Part shown: positions 1-9,422 of the stretch, piece by piece
Numbering within the stretch: position 1 is the first letter of the stretch
Layout: each line of letters starts with the position of its first letter
Assembly (NCBI GenBank): GCA_028868995.1
Contig: JAGWTH010000026.1
Span: 1 to 54,804, forward strand
DNA: 54,804 bases
Reading direction: 5' to 3'
Source of the DNA: Burkholderiales bacterium
GTDB taxonomy: Bacteria; Pseudomonadota; Gammaproteobacteria; Burkholderiales; Burkholderiaceae_C
The notes under the pieces: model-generated
The model's input: the letters and a program-made list of their open reading frames with translations, nothing else
The model's database searches: none
What the model was told of the DNA's origin: nothing
Made by a program: the position numbers and the translations under genes

Positions 1-22
1 GGGCTGCGCCGCTCACCCCACC

Positions 23-409
23 CTATACGACGTCTGCCCCTCGCGCCTGCAGCAGCCGGCGCAGCACCGAACGGTGGCAGCGATCCTCCACCTCGCAATA
101 GCAACCCAGGACGAACGAGGTCTGGTGCGACAGCGCCGCCAGCGCGTCCAGCAGGTGGCTTGCCTGAGGCTGCTTCATCTCAGCCTCGAACCGGCGCTTG
201 AACGCGGCCCATTCCCCGTCGGTCGTCGCTGCGTGGGCCTGAGCCATCAGTTCCGCGCTGGGAGCGAGGTTGGGCAGCCAGATGTCGTAGAAGTCGCGCC
301 GCGCGAAATCTTTCTTCGGCACGCCACGCGGCGGCCGGCGCACAGTGCCCAGGCGCAAACCCTCGCCGGGGGCGCGAGGCGTGCCCAGACGAACGATGAA
401 GATGGTCAT
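23..409 (-). CDS. DUF488 family protein
   Basis: A 128-residue protein resembling the DUF488 family, small cytoplasmic proteins of unknown function that often keep conserved cysteines. Visible here are an N-terminal IVRLGTPR strand, a central FYDIWLPNLAP segment and the family-typical C-terminal GCYCEVEDRCHR motif at about residues 102-113. The start at an ATG and stop at a TAG are both inside the window, so the gene is complete. It lies divergently from the YciI gene with only about 38 bases between them, so the two probably share a promoter region. No catalytic role can be assigned from the sequence alone. Confidence 0.8.
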   Translation of the reverse strand: MTIFIVRLGTPRAPGEGLRLGTVRRPPRGVPKKDFARRDFYDIWLPNLAPSAELMAQAHAATTDGEWAAFKRRFEAEMKQPQASHLLDALAALSHQTSFVLGCYCEVEDRCHRSVLRRLLQARGADVV

Positions 410-447
410 GTTTTCAGGTTAGCAGCTTGGCGCTATGCTGCGCCAGG

Positions 448-714
448 ATGAAAGTCCTCATGTTCTACGAGCTGGCGGAAGACGGCCTGGACAAGGTGCC
501 GGCCCACCTGGCGAGCCACCAGGCGCGGCTGCGCGAGTTCCACGGCCGAGGGGTGCTGCTGATGGCGGGGCCCTACGGCGCGCCGCCGGTGGGCGCCCTG
601 GGCGTGTTCACCTCGCGCGCGGCGGCCGAGGAGTTCGCCCGCGACGATCCCTTCATGCTCAATGGCGTGGTGGGCCGCTGCACCTTCCACGAGTGGAACG
701 AGGACCTCGCCTGA
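448..714 (+). CDS. YciI family protein
   Basis: An 88-residue protein of the YciI/YCII fold, a ferredoxin-like dimeric alpha-beta barrel. Members are thought to be small enzymes or binding proteins; the precise reaction here is unknown. The N-terminal MKVLMFYELAED strand, the central GVLLMAGPYG segment and the C-terminal EEFARDDPFMLNGVVG helix-strand fit the family. I chose the ATG at 448 rather than the upstream in-frame ATG at 427, because the family normally begins directly with the first beta strand. It is followed closely by the luciferase-like monooxygenase and may be co-transcribed with it. Confidence 0.85.
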   Translation: MKVLMFYELAEDGLDKVPAHLASHQARLREFHGRGVLLMAGPYGAPPVGALGVFTSRAAAEEFARDDPFMLNGVVGRCTFHEWNEDLA

Positions 715-777
715 GCGGGCGTGGGGGCTTGGCCGGCCGCTCCGACGGCCCCCGGACAGGGCGCGCAGAATCGCGCC

Positions 778-1791
778 ATGTCCCGTGAATTGCGCCTTTC
801 GGTCCTGGACCAGTCGGTGGCCTGCGTCGGCCGGCCGCAGGACGAGTCCATCCGCCACACCGTCACCCTGGCCGAGCACTGCGAGCGCCTGGGCTACCAC
901 CGCTTCTGGCTGAGCGAGCACCACAGCCTGCCGGCCATCGTCGGCACCGCGCCCGAGGTGCTGATGGCCGCCGTGGCCGCGCGCACGCAGCGCATCCGCA
1001 TCGGCAGCGCCGGCGTCATGCTGCCCCACTACTCGCCCTTCAAGGTCGCCGAGCAGTTCCGCGTGCTGGATGCGCTGGCGCCCGGCCGCATCGACCTCGG
1101 GGTGGGCCGCGCGCCGGGCAGCGACCACCGCACGGCCATGCTGCTCAACCCGGACCCGCGCGCGTCCGAGATGTTCCCGCAGCAGGTGCGCGAGCTGCAG
1201 GCCTGGGTGAGCGGCGAGGACATGCCCGAGGGCCATCCCGGCCGCGGCATCCAGGCGCTGCCGCGCTCGGCCACCGCGCCGCAGGTCTGGATGCTGGGCA
1301 GCTCCAGCTACGGCGCGCAGCTGGCCGCGCATTTCGGCCTGCCTTATTCCTTCGCGCACTTCATCACCGACGGCGAGGGCTGCGCCGAGGCGCTGGACCT
1401 GTACCGGCGCCTGTTCCAGCCGGGCGTGCTGGCGCGGCCCGAGGCCAACGTGTGCGTCTGGGCGCTCGCGGCCGACACCGAGGAGGAGGCCTGGCGCCTG
1501 TTCGCCAGCCGCGAGCGGGCCCGCGTCGACCGGCAGACGGGCCGCTTCGGCCCGCTGCTGCCGCCCGAGCAGGCGTTGCGCCTCTACAGCCCGGCCGAGG
1601 AGTCCTATCGCCAGCAGTTGCGGCGCAAGGCCATGGTGGGCACGGGCGCGCAGGTCGCGCAGCAGCTGCGGGCGCTGGCCGAGGAGCTGGAAGTCGGCGA
1701 GCTGGTGGTGATCACCTGGACCTGGAACCCGGCCGCGCAGCGCCGCTCGTACGAGCTTCTGGCGCAGGCGTTGACGCTGCCGCCCGCCTGA
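778..1791 (+). CDS. LLM class flavin-dependent oxidoreductase
   Basis: A 337-residue luciferase-like monooxygenase, a TIM-barrel FMNH2- or F420-dependent oxidoreductase. The family signatures are present: RLSVLDQS near the N-terminus, LGYHRFWLSEHH at about residues 38-49, RIRIGSAGVMLPHYSP at about 72-87 and RIDLGVGRAPGSD at about 102-114. This is the single-component group often called MsnO8 or YhbW-like. Substrate and biological role are unknown. The ATG at 778 was chosen over the upstream in-frame start at 721 because family members begin just before the first strand. Its stop is one base away from the stop of the convergent receiver-domain gene. Confidence 0.88.
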   Translation: MSRELRLSVLDQSVACVGRPQDESIRHTVTLAEHCERLGYHRFWLSEHHSLPAIVGTAPEVLMAAVAARTQRIRIGSAGVMLPHYSPFKVAEQFRVLDALAPGRIDLGVGRAPGSDHRTAMLLNPDPRASEMFPQQVRELQAWVSGEDMPEGHPGRGIQALPRSATAPQVWMLGSSSYGAQLAAHFGLPYSFAHFITDGEGCAEALDLYRRLFQPGVLARPEANVCVWALAADTEEEAWRLFASRERARVDRQTGRFGPLLPPEQALRLYSPAEESYRQQLRRKAMVGTGAQVAQQLRALAEELEVGELVVITWTWNPAAQRRSYELLAQALTLPPA

Positions 1792-1792
1792 A

Positions 1793-2200
1793 TCAGGCCC
1801 CGTCGGGCAGGCCCAGCGCCGAGGCGACCACGCCGCGCAGCTCCTCGGTGGAGGCGCCCTTGGAGATGGTGGGGTAGTCGCCGAACACGCCTTCCAGCTC
1901 CGGCTGCTCCTCTGGCCCGACCAGCGCCGTGAGGTAGATCAGCGGGACGCTGGCCGTGCGCGGGTCCTGCGACAGCGCGAAGGCCACCTCGTCGCCCTGC
2001 ATGCCGGGCATGTGGATGTCGCACAGGATCAGGCCGGGCTTCTCCTCGCGCGTGCGCTCCACCGCCGCCGACGGGTCGCTCAGGCCCACGACCCGGAAGT
2101 CCTTGCCCAGGCGCCCGGCGATGGCCCAGGCCACCGCCTCGTCGTCGTCGATGACCAGCACGCAGGGCTTGGCTTGTTCGGGGTCGGGCAGACTGCGCAT
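1793..2200 (-). CDS. Single-domain response regulator (receiver only)
   Basis: A 135-residue protein consisting of one CheY-like receiver domain with no output domain. The acidic pocket is VLVIDDDEA (D18, D19), the phosphoacceptor is D61 in LILCDIHMPG, and the conserved Thr lies in IYLTAL. The usual KP lysine motif is replaced by SKGAS, which keeps the lysine but not the cis-proline. No kinase is adjacent. It may act by protein-protein interaction or as a phosphate shuttle. It is divergent from the methionine synthase/egt operon with about 75 bases between start codons, so the two may share control. Confidence 0.85.
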   Translation of the reverse strand: MRSLPDPEQAKPCVLVIDDDEAVAWAIAGRLGKDFRVVGLSDPSAAVERTREEKPGLILCDIHMPGMQGDEVAFALSQDPRTASVPLIYLTALVGPEEQPELEGVFGDYPTISKGASTEELRGVVASALGLPDGA

Positions 2201-2275
2201 CAAGAAAACGGCCTTCTGGTGTAAGGTGCCATGATAGGCATGTCCCGACCATCGACAAGCAAGGAGACGACAGAG

Positions 2276-3298
2276 ATGTTCCCCACGACGATCGCCGGCA
2301 GCCTGCCCAAGCCGGGCTGGCTGGCGGAGACCCACAAGCTGTGGCCGCGCTGGAAGGCCGAGGGCGAGGCCCTGCAGGAGGCCAAGGCCGACGCCACGCT
2401 TCTGTGGATCAAGATGCAGGAGGACGCCGGGCTGGACGTCCTGACCGACGGCGAGCAGTCGCGCCAGCATTTCGTGCACGGCTTCCTGGAGCAGGTGGAG
2501 GGGATCGACTTCGCGCACAAGGTCGAGATGGGCATCCGCAACGACCGGTACAAGGCGATGGTGCCGCAGGTGGTCGGGCCGCTGCGCCTGAAAGGCCGGG
2601 TCCACGCCGCCGAGGCGCGGCTGGCCCGCGCGCACACCCAACGCAAACTGAAGTTCACGCTGCCCGGGCCCATGACGATCGTCGACACCGTGGCCGACCG
2701 CTTCTACGGCGACCGGGTGAAGCTGGCCCATGCCTTCGCCGAGCTGCTGAACCAGGAGGCGAGGGCGCTGGAGGCCGACGGCGTGGACGTCATCCAGTTC
2801 GACGAGCCGGCCTTCAACGTCTACATGAAGGAAGCGGCCGAGTGGGGCGTTCAGGCGCTGGAGCGTGCCGTCCAGGGCCTCACCTGCACCACCGCGGTCC
2901 ACATCTGCTACGGCTACGGCATCCAGGCCAACAACGACTGGAAGAAGAGCCTGGGCGAGCAGTGGCGCCAGTACGAGCAGGTGTTTCCCGCGCTGGCCGC
3001 CAGCAGCATCCGGCAGGTCAGCCTGGAGTGCATCCATTCGCACGTGCCGCCCGAGCTGATGGCGCTGCTGAAGGGAAAGGACGTGCTGGTGGGCGTGATC
3101 GACGTGGCCAGCGACGTGGTGGAGACGCCGCAGGAAGTGGCCGACACGATCGGTCGCGCCCTGCAGTTCGTGCCCCGCGAGCGGCTGTTCGCCTGCACCA
3201 ACTGCGGCATGGCGCCGATGGACCGCGAGGTGGCGCTGAAGAAGCTGGAGGCGCTGGCCCGGGGGGCGGCGCTGGCGCGAGAGAAGTACGGCCGCTGA
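2276..3298 (+). CDS. Core MetE-like (cobalamin-independent) methionine synthase
   Basis: A 340-residue protein equal to the catalytic C-terminal half of MetE, without the N-terminal domain. It should transfer a methyl group to homocysteine to give methionine. The zinc ligands can be read: His and Cys in TAVHICYGYG, Glu in SLECIHSH, and Cys in FACTNCGMAPM. From memory it resembles the MesD type of core MetE, whose partner is a DUF1852 (MesX) protein; no such gene is visible here. The ATG at 2276 has AAGGAG nine bases upstream. egtB follows only three bases after the stop, so this enzyme appears to be the first gene of the ergothioneine operon, where EgtD consumes three SAM per product. Confidence 0.85.
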   Translation: MFPTTIAGSLPKPGWLAETHKLWPRWKAEGEALQEAKADATLLWIKMQEDAGLDVLTDGEQSRQHFVHGFLEQVEGIDFAHKVEMGIRNDRYKAMVPQVVGPLRLKGRVHAAEARLARAHTQRKLKFTLPGPMTIVDTVADRFYGDRVKLAHAFAELLNQEARALEADGVDVIQFDEPAFNVYMKEAAEWGVQALERAVQGLTCTTAVHICYGYGIQANNDWKKSLGEQWRQYEQVFPALAASSIRQVSLECIHSHVPPELMALLKGKDVLVGVIDVASDVVETPQEVADTIGRALQFVPRERLFACTNCGMAPMDREVALKKLEALARGAALAREKYGR

Positions 3299-3301
3299 CC
3301 C

Positions 3302-4560
3302 ATGTCCCTGAACCCGCACGCGGCCGACGCGCGGCCCGCACCCGATGGAAGCCGCGCCGCGCTGGCCGCGCGCTTCGCCCGGGTGCGCGAGCGCAGCCTG
3401 GCCCTGGCCTCCCCGCTGTCGCCCGAGGACCAGTGCGTGCAGTCCATGCCCGATGCGAGCCCGACCAAGTGGCACCTCGCGCACACCAGCTGGTTCTTCG
3501 AGGCCGTGGTGCTGGGCCCGCATGCGGCAGGCTACGCGGCCTTCGAGCCGCGCTGGCACCACCTCTTCAACTCCTATTACGAGTCGCTGGGGTCGCGGCA
3601 TCCGCGCCCGCAGCGCGGGCTGCTCACGCGGCCGTCGCTGGCTTCGGTCCACCGTTACCGCGCCCACGTCGAGCAGGCGGTGGAAAGGCTGCTCGCCACG
3701 GCGGACGACGCCACCTGGGAGCTCGTGCAGCCGCTGCTGGAGCTGGGCGTTCAGCACGAGGAGCAGCACCAGGAGCTGATGCTCACCGACATCCTGCACG
3801 TGCTGTCTTGCAACCCCCTGCTGCCCGCCTACGCGCCCGCCGACCCGCCCGCCCTGCGGCTGGCCGGGGGCGCGCCGCCGCCCGTCGCGTGGCTGCCGGG
3901 GCCGACCGGCCCGGTGCGCGTGGGCCATGAAGGGGAAGGCTTCTCCTTCGACAACGAGACGCCGCGCCACACCGTGTGGCTGCAGCCCTATCGCATCGCC
4001 GACCGGCCGGTGAACTGCGGCGAATACGCCGACTTCATCGCCGACGGCGGCTACCGGACGGCCTCGCTCTGGCTGTCCGACGGCTGGGCGCTCGTGCAGT
4101 CCCAGCAGTGGCAGGCGCCGCCGTACTGGATCCTCCCGGACGACCCGCGCGCGCCCGCCTCGCACTGGCAGGTGTTCGGGCTGGAGGGCGTGCGGCCGCT
4201 GGACCCGCAGGCGCCGGTGAGCCAGCTCAGTTTCTACGAGGCCGCCGCCTTCGCCGAATGGGCCGGCGCGCGGCTGCCCACCGAGGCCGAATGGGAGGCG
4301 GCGTGCGCGCTGCCCGGCATGCGCCAGGTGGACACGCACGTGTGGCAGTGGACCCGCTCCTCCTACGACCCCTACCCGGGCTACCGGCCGTGGCCGGGGG
4401 CCATCGGCGAGTACAACGGCAAGTTCATGGTGGGCCAGATGGTGCTGCGCGGGGGCAGCGTGGCGACGCCGCCGGGGCATGCGCGCGCGAGCTACCGCAA
4501 TTTCTTCCCCCCGGCGGCGCGCTGGCAGTTCAGCGGCATGCGGCTGGCGAAGGACGGCGC

Positions 4561-4567
<7 letters not shown>
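3302..4567 (+). CDS. egtB: Ergothioneine biosynthesis protein EgtB
   Basis: A 421-residue non-heme iron sulfoxide synthase that joins hercynine to a thiol (gamma-glutamylcysteine or cysteine) using O2. An N-terminal DinB_2 domain is followed by a formylglycine-generating-enzyme-like (sulfatase-modifying factor) domain. The iron-binding His residues are likely H61 (WHLAHTSWFFE) and H152 and H156 (QHEEQHQE). The C-terminal half carries LPTEAEWEAA, WQWTRSSYDPYPGY and the closing RNFFPP and SGMRLA motifs. egtD begins inside its last codons with a 7-base overlap. No egtA, egtC or egtE is present in the window, so thiol substrate and final C-S cleavage partner must come from elsewhere. Confidence 0.93.
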
Positions 4568-5492
<925 letters not shown>

Positions 5493-5496
<4 letters not shown>

Positions 5497-5774
5497 AGGC
5501 AAGCTGGAACGGCGTGGTCATCGCCGAGAGCGAAGACACGGTGCTGGTCGAGGGCAACCATTATTTTCCCGCCAGCGCGCTCAGGCGCGAGTACGTCACC
5601 TTCAGCAACCACCACACCACCTGCCCGTGGAAGGGCGAGGCCAGCTACTACTCGCTGCTGGTGAACGGGGAGCTGAACCCCGACGCGGTCTGGTACTACC
5701 CCGACCCGAAGCCGGAGGCGCAGATGGTCAGGGACCGCGTGGCGTTCTGGAAGGGCGTGAGGGTGACGGACTGA
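5493..5774 (+). CDS. DUF427 domain protein in the egt operon
   Basis: A 93-residue DUF427 protein. It carries the family features WNGVVIAES, VEGNHYFP, HHTTCPWKGEASYYS and YYPDPKP. DUF427 is a small beta-rich domain of unknown function. The start overlaps egtD through ATGA, and the protein is full length for a single-domain member. The tight coupling to egtD suggests a role linked to ergothioneine metabolism, but this is inference; the protein has no recognised catalytic motif beyond the conserved CPWKG segment. Confidence 0.88.
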
Positions 5775-5781
5775 GCCGCCC

Positions 5782-6252
5782 TCAGGAGCAGGTCGCGCCG
5801 CCGCAGCCGTGGATGGCCTCGGCCGGCAGGGCCTGCGGCATGCGGACCTCGCCGCTGGCCGCGTCGTAGCCCACGCCGCGCAGGTGCAGGGCCAGCGCGG
5901 CGTCCATGGTCTGGGCGTGCTGGGGGAACCAGACGGCCAGCTCGGAGATCATCTGCCGGATCGGCGCGAGGTCGCCCGCCGCGGCGCGCGCCGCGCCTTC
6001 GCGCAGCACCTGCAGCACCACCTTGTGCTGCACGCTGTGGCAGTTGCCGGAGGCGAAGCCGGTGGCCTTCATCCATTCGTCCTCGCGCCCGAAATGTTCG
6101 TCGGTGTGCGCGATCAGCGCGTCCCAGCGCGCCGGCAGCCCGGCGTCGTCGCTCGCCTCGGCCTGCGCCAGCAGGTCGACGAATTCGCGGTGGGTGTCGT
6201 CCATGAAGTGGAGGCCGAGGGCGAGTCCGTCGGACCAGGTCAGTGAGGGCAT
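5782..6252 (-). CDS. Bacteriohemerythrin
   Basis: A 156-residue O2-binding di-iron protein. The diiron ligand set can be read directly: H21 (DDTHREF), H49 or H53 with E57 (HTDEHFGRED), H72 and H76 (NCHSVQHK), and H112 with D117 (QHAQTMD). The N-terminal LTWSDGLALGL and FMDDTH motifs are typical. The C-terminal tail HGCGGATCS adds two nearby cysteines that most hemerythrins lack. It is convergent with the DUF427 gene, about 7 bases apart. It may store or sense oxygen, which is a substrate of EgtB next door, although this link is inference. Confidence 0.93.
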   Translation of the reverse strand: MPSLTWSDGLALGLHFMDDTHREFVDLLAQAEASDDAGLPARWDALIAHTDEHFGREDEWMKATGFASGNCHSVQHKVVLQVLREGAARAAAGDLAPIRQMISELAVWFPQHAQTMDAALALHLRGVGYDAASGEVRMPQALPAEAIHGCGGATCS

Positions 6253-6348
6253 GCGGTACTCCTTGCCGGGAGTCTCGCGGCATCGCGCGGGCGGGGTCTT
6301 GACCCAGGTCATGGTTCCGGTGGCGGCCGCTTTGGGTAAGCTCGCACG

Positions 6349-7077
6349 ATGTTGCTGAGTCCCGCCTATACCTATCCCGACCAGGTTCCCACGCTGCTGC
6401 GCCAGCAGGGCTACGCCGTCCTCAGCCCGCAGGGCGTGTGCGAGCTGGCGGGCTGCACCCCGGCGCAGCTGCAGGCGCTGCTGCCCTCCTGGGACGACCT
6501 GCCGCCCGACAACTACCTGAAGGACGGCGGCCGCTACCGGCGCCGCCGCCACTCCTGCTTCGTGGTGGACGACGAGTGGATCACGCAGGTGCCGCACCGC
6601 GCCCACTGGCAGCCGGTGGAATACAACGCCCTGCACGGCGGCATGCAGCGCTGGTTCGAGCCCATGGAGGCGCAGGTGGTGGCGCAGCCGGCCTGGCCGC
6701 GCCTGCTGCAGGCGATGGCGCGCGTCGCTTCCGGCCTGAAGGGGCCGCGGCCCTGGGCGATCGAGGCGCACCAGTTCCGCATCGACACCGAGGGCGGCAT
6801 CGGCCGGCCCACGCCCGAGGGCGCGCACCGCGACGGCGTCGACCTGGTGGCGGTCTTCCTGCTGGCGCGCGCGGGCATCAAGGGCGGCGAGACGCGCGTG
6901 TTCGAGGCCGGCGGCCCGGCCGGCCAGCGCTTCACGCTCACCGAACCCTGGAGCCTGCTGCTGCTGGACGACGAGCGCGTGATCCACGAGACCACGCCGA
7001 TCCAGCCGGTGGCAGGGCCGGGGCACCGCGACACCCTGGTGCTCACGGTGCGCGCCGGCGGGTTCCAGGGAGACTAA
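6349..7077 (+). CDS. 2OG-Fe dioxygenase family protein
   Basis: A 242-residue protein of the 2OG-Fe_dioxy family (the BsmA/amino-acid hydroxylase group). It should use Fe(II), 2-oxoglutarate and O2 to hydroxylate a small substrate, possibly an amino acid. The likely iron ligands are His and Asp in GAHRDGVDLV (about residues 161-170) and His in VIHETTPI (about 216). The likely 2OG-binding Arg lies in GHRDTLVLTV. Length fits the family. It is divergent from the hemerythrin gene, and its stop overlaps the stop of the convergent SDR gene by 4 bases. Confidence 0.85.
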   Translation: MLLSPAYTYPDQVPTLLRQQGYAVLSPQGVCELAGCTPAQLQALLPSWDDLPPDNYLKDGGRYRRRRHSCFVVDDEWITQVPHRAHWQPVEYNALHGGMQRWFEPMEAQVVAQPAWPRLLQAMARVASGLKGPRPWAIEAHQFRIDTEGGIGRPTPEGAHRDGVDLVAVFLLARAGIKGGETRVFEAGGPAGQRFTLTEPWSLLLLDDERVIHETTPIQPVAGPGHRDTLVLTVRAGGFQGD

Positions 7078-7832
7078 TCCCGCACGTCCGCCACCGGGTT
7101 GCTGCCGAAGTCGGGGCGGTCCAGCCAGGCGAGCACCCGCGCCGCGGCGTCCGCAGGCGAGGCGAGCACGCCCTTTTCCTTCAGGCCCACGAAGTTGCCG
7201 CGGTCCGGGAAGCTGGCGGCGTCGGCGCCGCGCAGCTGCACCTGCATGTCGGTGTCGATCACGCCCGGCGCCAGCGAGCAGATGCGTGCGCCATGGGGCA
7301 GGGCAGCCTGCTCCAGGGCGACGCAGCGGCTGAAGTGGTCCATGCCGGCCTTGGCCGCGCAATAGGCGGCCTGTGCCGCCATCGCGCGCCGGCCCAGGCC
7401 GGAGGAGATGTTCAGCACCTTGCGCGGCTGCGTCCAGTCGGCCGTGGCGCGCAGGAAGGCGCCGGTCAGCAGCATCGGCGCCTCCAGGTCCACGCGCATG
7501 GCCTCGGCCAGCTGCGCCGCCGGGATGGCGTCCAGGGGCGCGATGTGCGGGATCAGGCCGGCGTTGTTGATCAGGGTGACGGAGGCGATCGCCGAGCGGT
7601 CCTGCGCGCGCAGCCAGGCTTCCAGCCGCGCGGCCGCGGCCTCGGCCTGGGCCAGGTCCTGCGGCCACTGCTCGCAGCGCACACCGGCCGCCGCGGCCTG
7701 GGCCGCGAGCGACTCGCTGGTCTTGCGGGACAGGCAGACGAGGTCGTGGCCGGCGGCGATGCGCTGCTGCGCCATCGCGAGGCCCATGCCGCGCGAGGCT
7801 CCGGTGAGGATGGTGAGGTGTTTCTGGTTCAT
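7074..7832 (-). CDS. SDR family NAD(P)-dependent oxidoreductase
   Basis: A 252-residue classical short-chain dehydrogenase. The cofactor motif is LTGASRGMG (about residues 9-17), the stabilising motif is LINNAG (about 88-93), the catalytic Ser lies in LNISSGLG and the catalytic YxxxK is YCAAK (about 161-165). An Arg after the glycine motif suggests NADPH. The overall pattern resembles sepiapterin reductase/benzil reductase-like SDRs. Substrate is unknown. It begins next to the terminator of the DUF5666 gene and converges on the 2OG dioxygenase. Confidence 0.88.
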   Translation of the reverse strand: MNQKHLTILTGASRGMGLAMAQQRIAAGHDLVCLSRKTSESLAAQAAAAGVRCEQWPQDLAQAEAAAARLEAWLRAQDRSAIASVTLINNAGLIPHIAPLDAIPAAQLAEAMRVDLEAPMLLTGAFLRATADWTQPRKVLNISSGLGRRAMAAQAAYCAAKAGMDHFSRCVALEQAALPHGARICSLAPGVIDTDMQVQLRGADAASFPDRGNFVGLKEKGVLASPADAAARVLAWLDRPDFGSNPVADVRD

Positions 7833-7898
7833 GGCCGGATGGTAAGGCGCTGGAGCCCCGTCGGCTGCGGCGCTCGCCAGGGACGCGGGATGCGGACG

Positions 7899-7930
7899 AA
7901 AAAAAGCGGCCCGCCGTTGGCGAGCCGCTT
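7899..7930 (-). terminator. Rho-independent terminator of the DUF5666 operon
   Basis: On the minus strand AAGCGGC (7930-7924) pairs with GCCGCTT (7910-7904) and runs into seven T residues (7905-7899). It lies about 20 bases after the stop of the DUF5666 gene and would end the DUF6502-DUF5666-DUF5666 transcript. Confidence 0.85.
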
Positions 7931-7949
7931 CCTGCCCGAAGGGCCGAGA

Positions 7950-9344
7950 TCAGTTCCCGGTCGAGATGTCCACCTGGGTCGCGACGTAGACGCCGCTGCC
8001 GTTCTGGGCACCCTTGACCTCGACGTAGACGCCGTTGGCCAGGCTGGCCGCGGTGCCGCCCTCGAACTTCGCGCCGGATGCATCCACGGGCAGGCCGTTG
8101 ATCTTGAAGCTGGACGCCGATACGAAGTCCGTGATCCTGCCGTGCTGCTCGTAGGACAGGCCCTGGGCGCCGGCCGGCGTCTGCAGCGTAGCCTGGGTCG
8201 CGACCAGCAGGTTGCCCTGGACGTGGCCCTTGATCTCGATGTAGCTGCCCACCGCGACCTGTCCCAGGGTGCCGTGTTCGAAGCTTGCCGTGCTCAGGTC
8301 CACGGTCACCCCGTTCACCACCACCTGGCTGCCGTTGATGCTGGAGACGGCGCCGAAGACCTCGTCCGCATTGCCCTGGAAGTCTTCCAGTTCCACCTTC
8401 GTCGCATTGAGGACCGTGCCGCTCCATGTGCCCCTGACGCTCAGGTAGGCACCGGCAGTGATGGCGCTGCCGCCGCTGATCGTCGCTTGGCTCACATCCA
8501 CGGGCACGCCGGAGACGGTGAGCTGGCCGTTGACCGGCGCCGCATCGGCCACGCCCTTGAGTTTGAGGTAGGAACCGGCCGCCACGGACACGCCATAGGC
8601 CGCACCCTCGCTCACCTTGACCGAGCTAGCCTTCAGCACGTTGTTCGCCAGGGCCGACGCAGCGGCCTTGACCTTGACCAGCTTGCCCGTGGCCAGCGTG
8701 CCGGAGACGGTGGCGCTGCCGTAGTCGACCGTGAGATTGCCGAGCTGGAAAGTGTGGTGGGTGGCGTCCACCGTGCCCACCAGGCCCATCACGCGCAGGG
8801 TGGCCACGGGCGCGGTGTACTTCTCGATCAGGGTCGCCAGCAGCGAGCCGTCGGCCTGCACCACGCCGTAGACCTCGACCACGTCACCGACCAGCAGCGC
8901 CGCCAGGCCGGTCACGCCGTCGTAGGCGGTGGCGGCATTGGTCTTCACCGTCTGGCCCAGCAGCGTGAGCTGCCCATTGGGTACGTCGATCGCGGAGATC
9001 GGTCCCGTGGTGCCGTGCACCAGGGACAGCTGATGCGCCGTGCCGCGCCCCGTGCCGTCGTCGGCCTCGCCGCTGACCGTCACGGTCATGCCCAGCGCCA
9101 GGTCGGACAGGTGGACGGCGTTGCCGTCGTCGTCCGTCAGGGGCGCGCCCACGGTGTCGAAGCGCACGCCGTTGACGATGACGGAACCGAAGCCCGTGAT
9201 CGGGCCGGAGTAGACGCTGGTCTGCGCGGCGCTCGAGGCGGTGGTGCCGGAGCTGCCGCCGCCCCCGCCGCAGGCGCTCACCAGCAGGCTGGCGGACAGC
9301 GCAAGCCAGGCCGCGCCGGAGAGTGGTTTGAAACGGATGGTCAT
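7950..9344 (-). CDS. DUF5666 domain lipoprotein (distal copy)
   Basis: A 464-residue secreted lipoprotein. The N-terminus has a basic start, a hydrophobic stretch and a lipobox LVSACGGGGG, so Cys26 is probably lipidated. The rest is a chain of repeated beta-rich units, each with an NGVxxD pattern: VNGVRFD, VNGVTVD and INGLPVD, and similar units with EVYG, EVKG or EIKG strands. This is the DUF5666 repeat pattern. Function is unknown; the domain resembles small OB-like or beta-barrel modules. It is a paralogue of the next gene upstream and is the last gene of a three-gene unit with its own terminator. Confidence 0.85.
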   Translation of the reverse strand: MTIRFKPLSGAAWLALSASLLVSACGGGGGSSGTTASSAAQTSVYSGPITGFGSVIVNGVRFDTVGAPLTDDDGNAVHLSDLALGMTVTVSGEADDGTGRGTAHQLSLVHGTTGPISAIDVPNGQLTLLGQTVKTNAATAYDGVTGLAALLVGDVVEVYGVVQADGSLLATLIEKYTAPVATLRVMGLVGTVDATHHTFQLGNLTVDYGSATVSGTLATGKLVKVKAAASALANNVLKASSVKVSEGAAYGVSVAAGSYLKLKGVADAAPVNGQLTVSGVPVDVSQATISGGSAITAGAYLSVRGTWSGTVLNATKVELEDFQGNADEVFGAVSSINGSQVVVNGVTVDLSTASFEHGTLGQVAVGSYIEIKGHVQGNLLVATQATLQTPAGAQGLSYEQHGRITDFVSASSFKINGLPVDASGAKFEGGTAASLANGVYVEVKGAQNGSGVYVATQVDISTGN

Positions 9345-9422
9345 CGATGCTCCTTGGCTCAGGTTCCGAAAATCCGGCGGGTGCCTTGCGCGGCGCCGCG
9401 CCGGGATGTCGCCATTTGCGTA

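Noticed and set aside
1793..4480. Minus-strand open frame of 895 codons over the egt operon
   Set aside because: Only its last 135 codons (from 2200) encode a recognisable protein, the receiver domain. The rest is antisense to metE-like and egtB.
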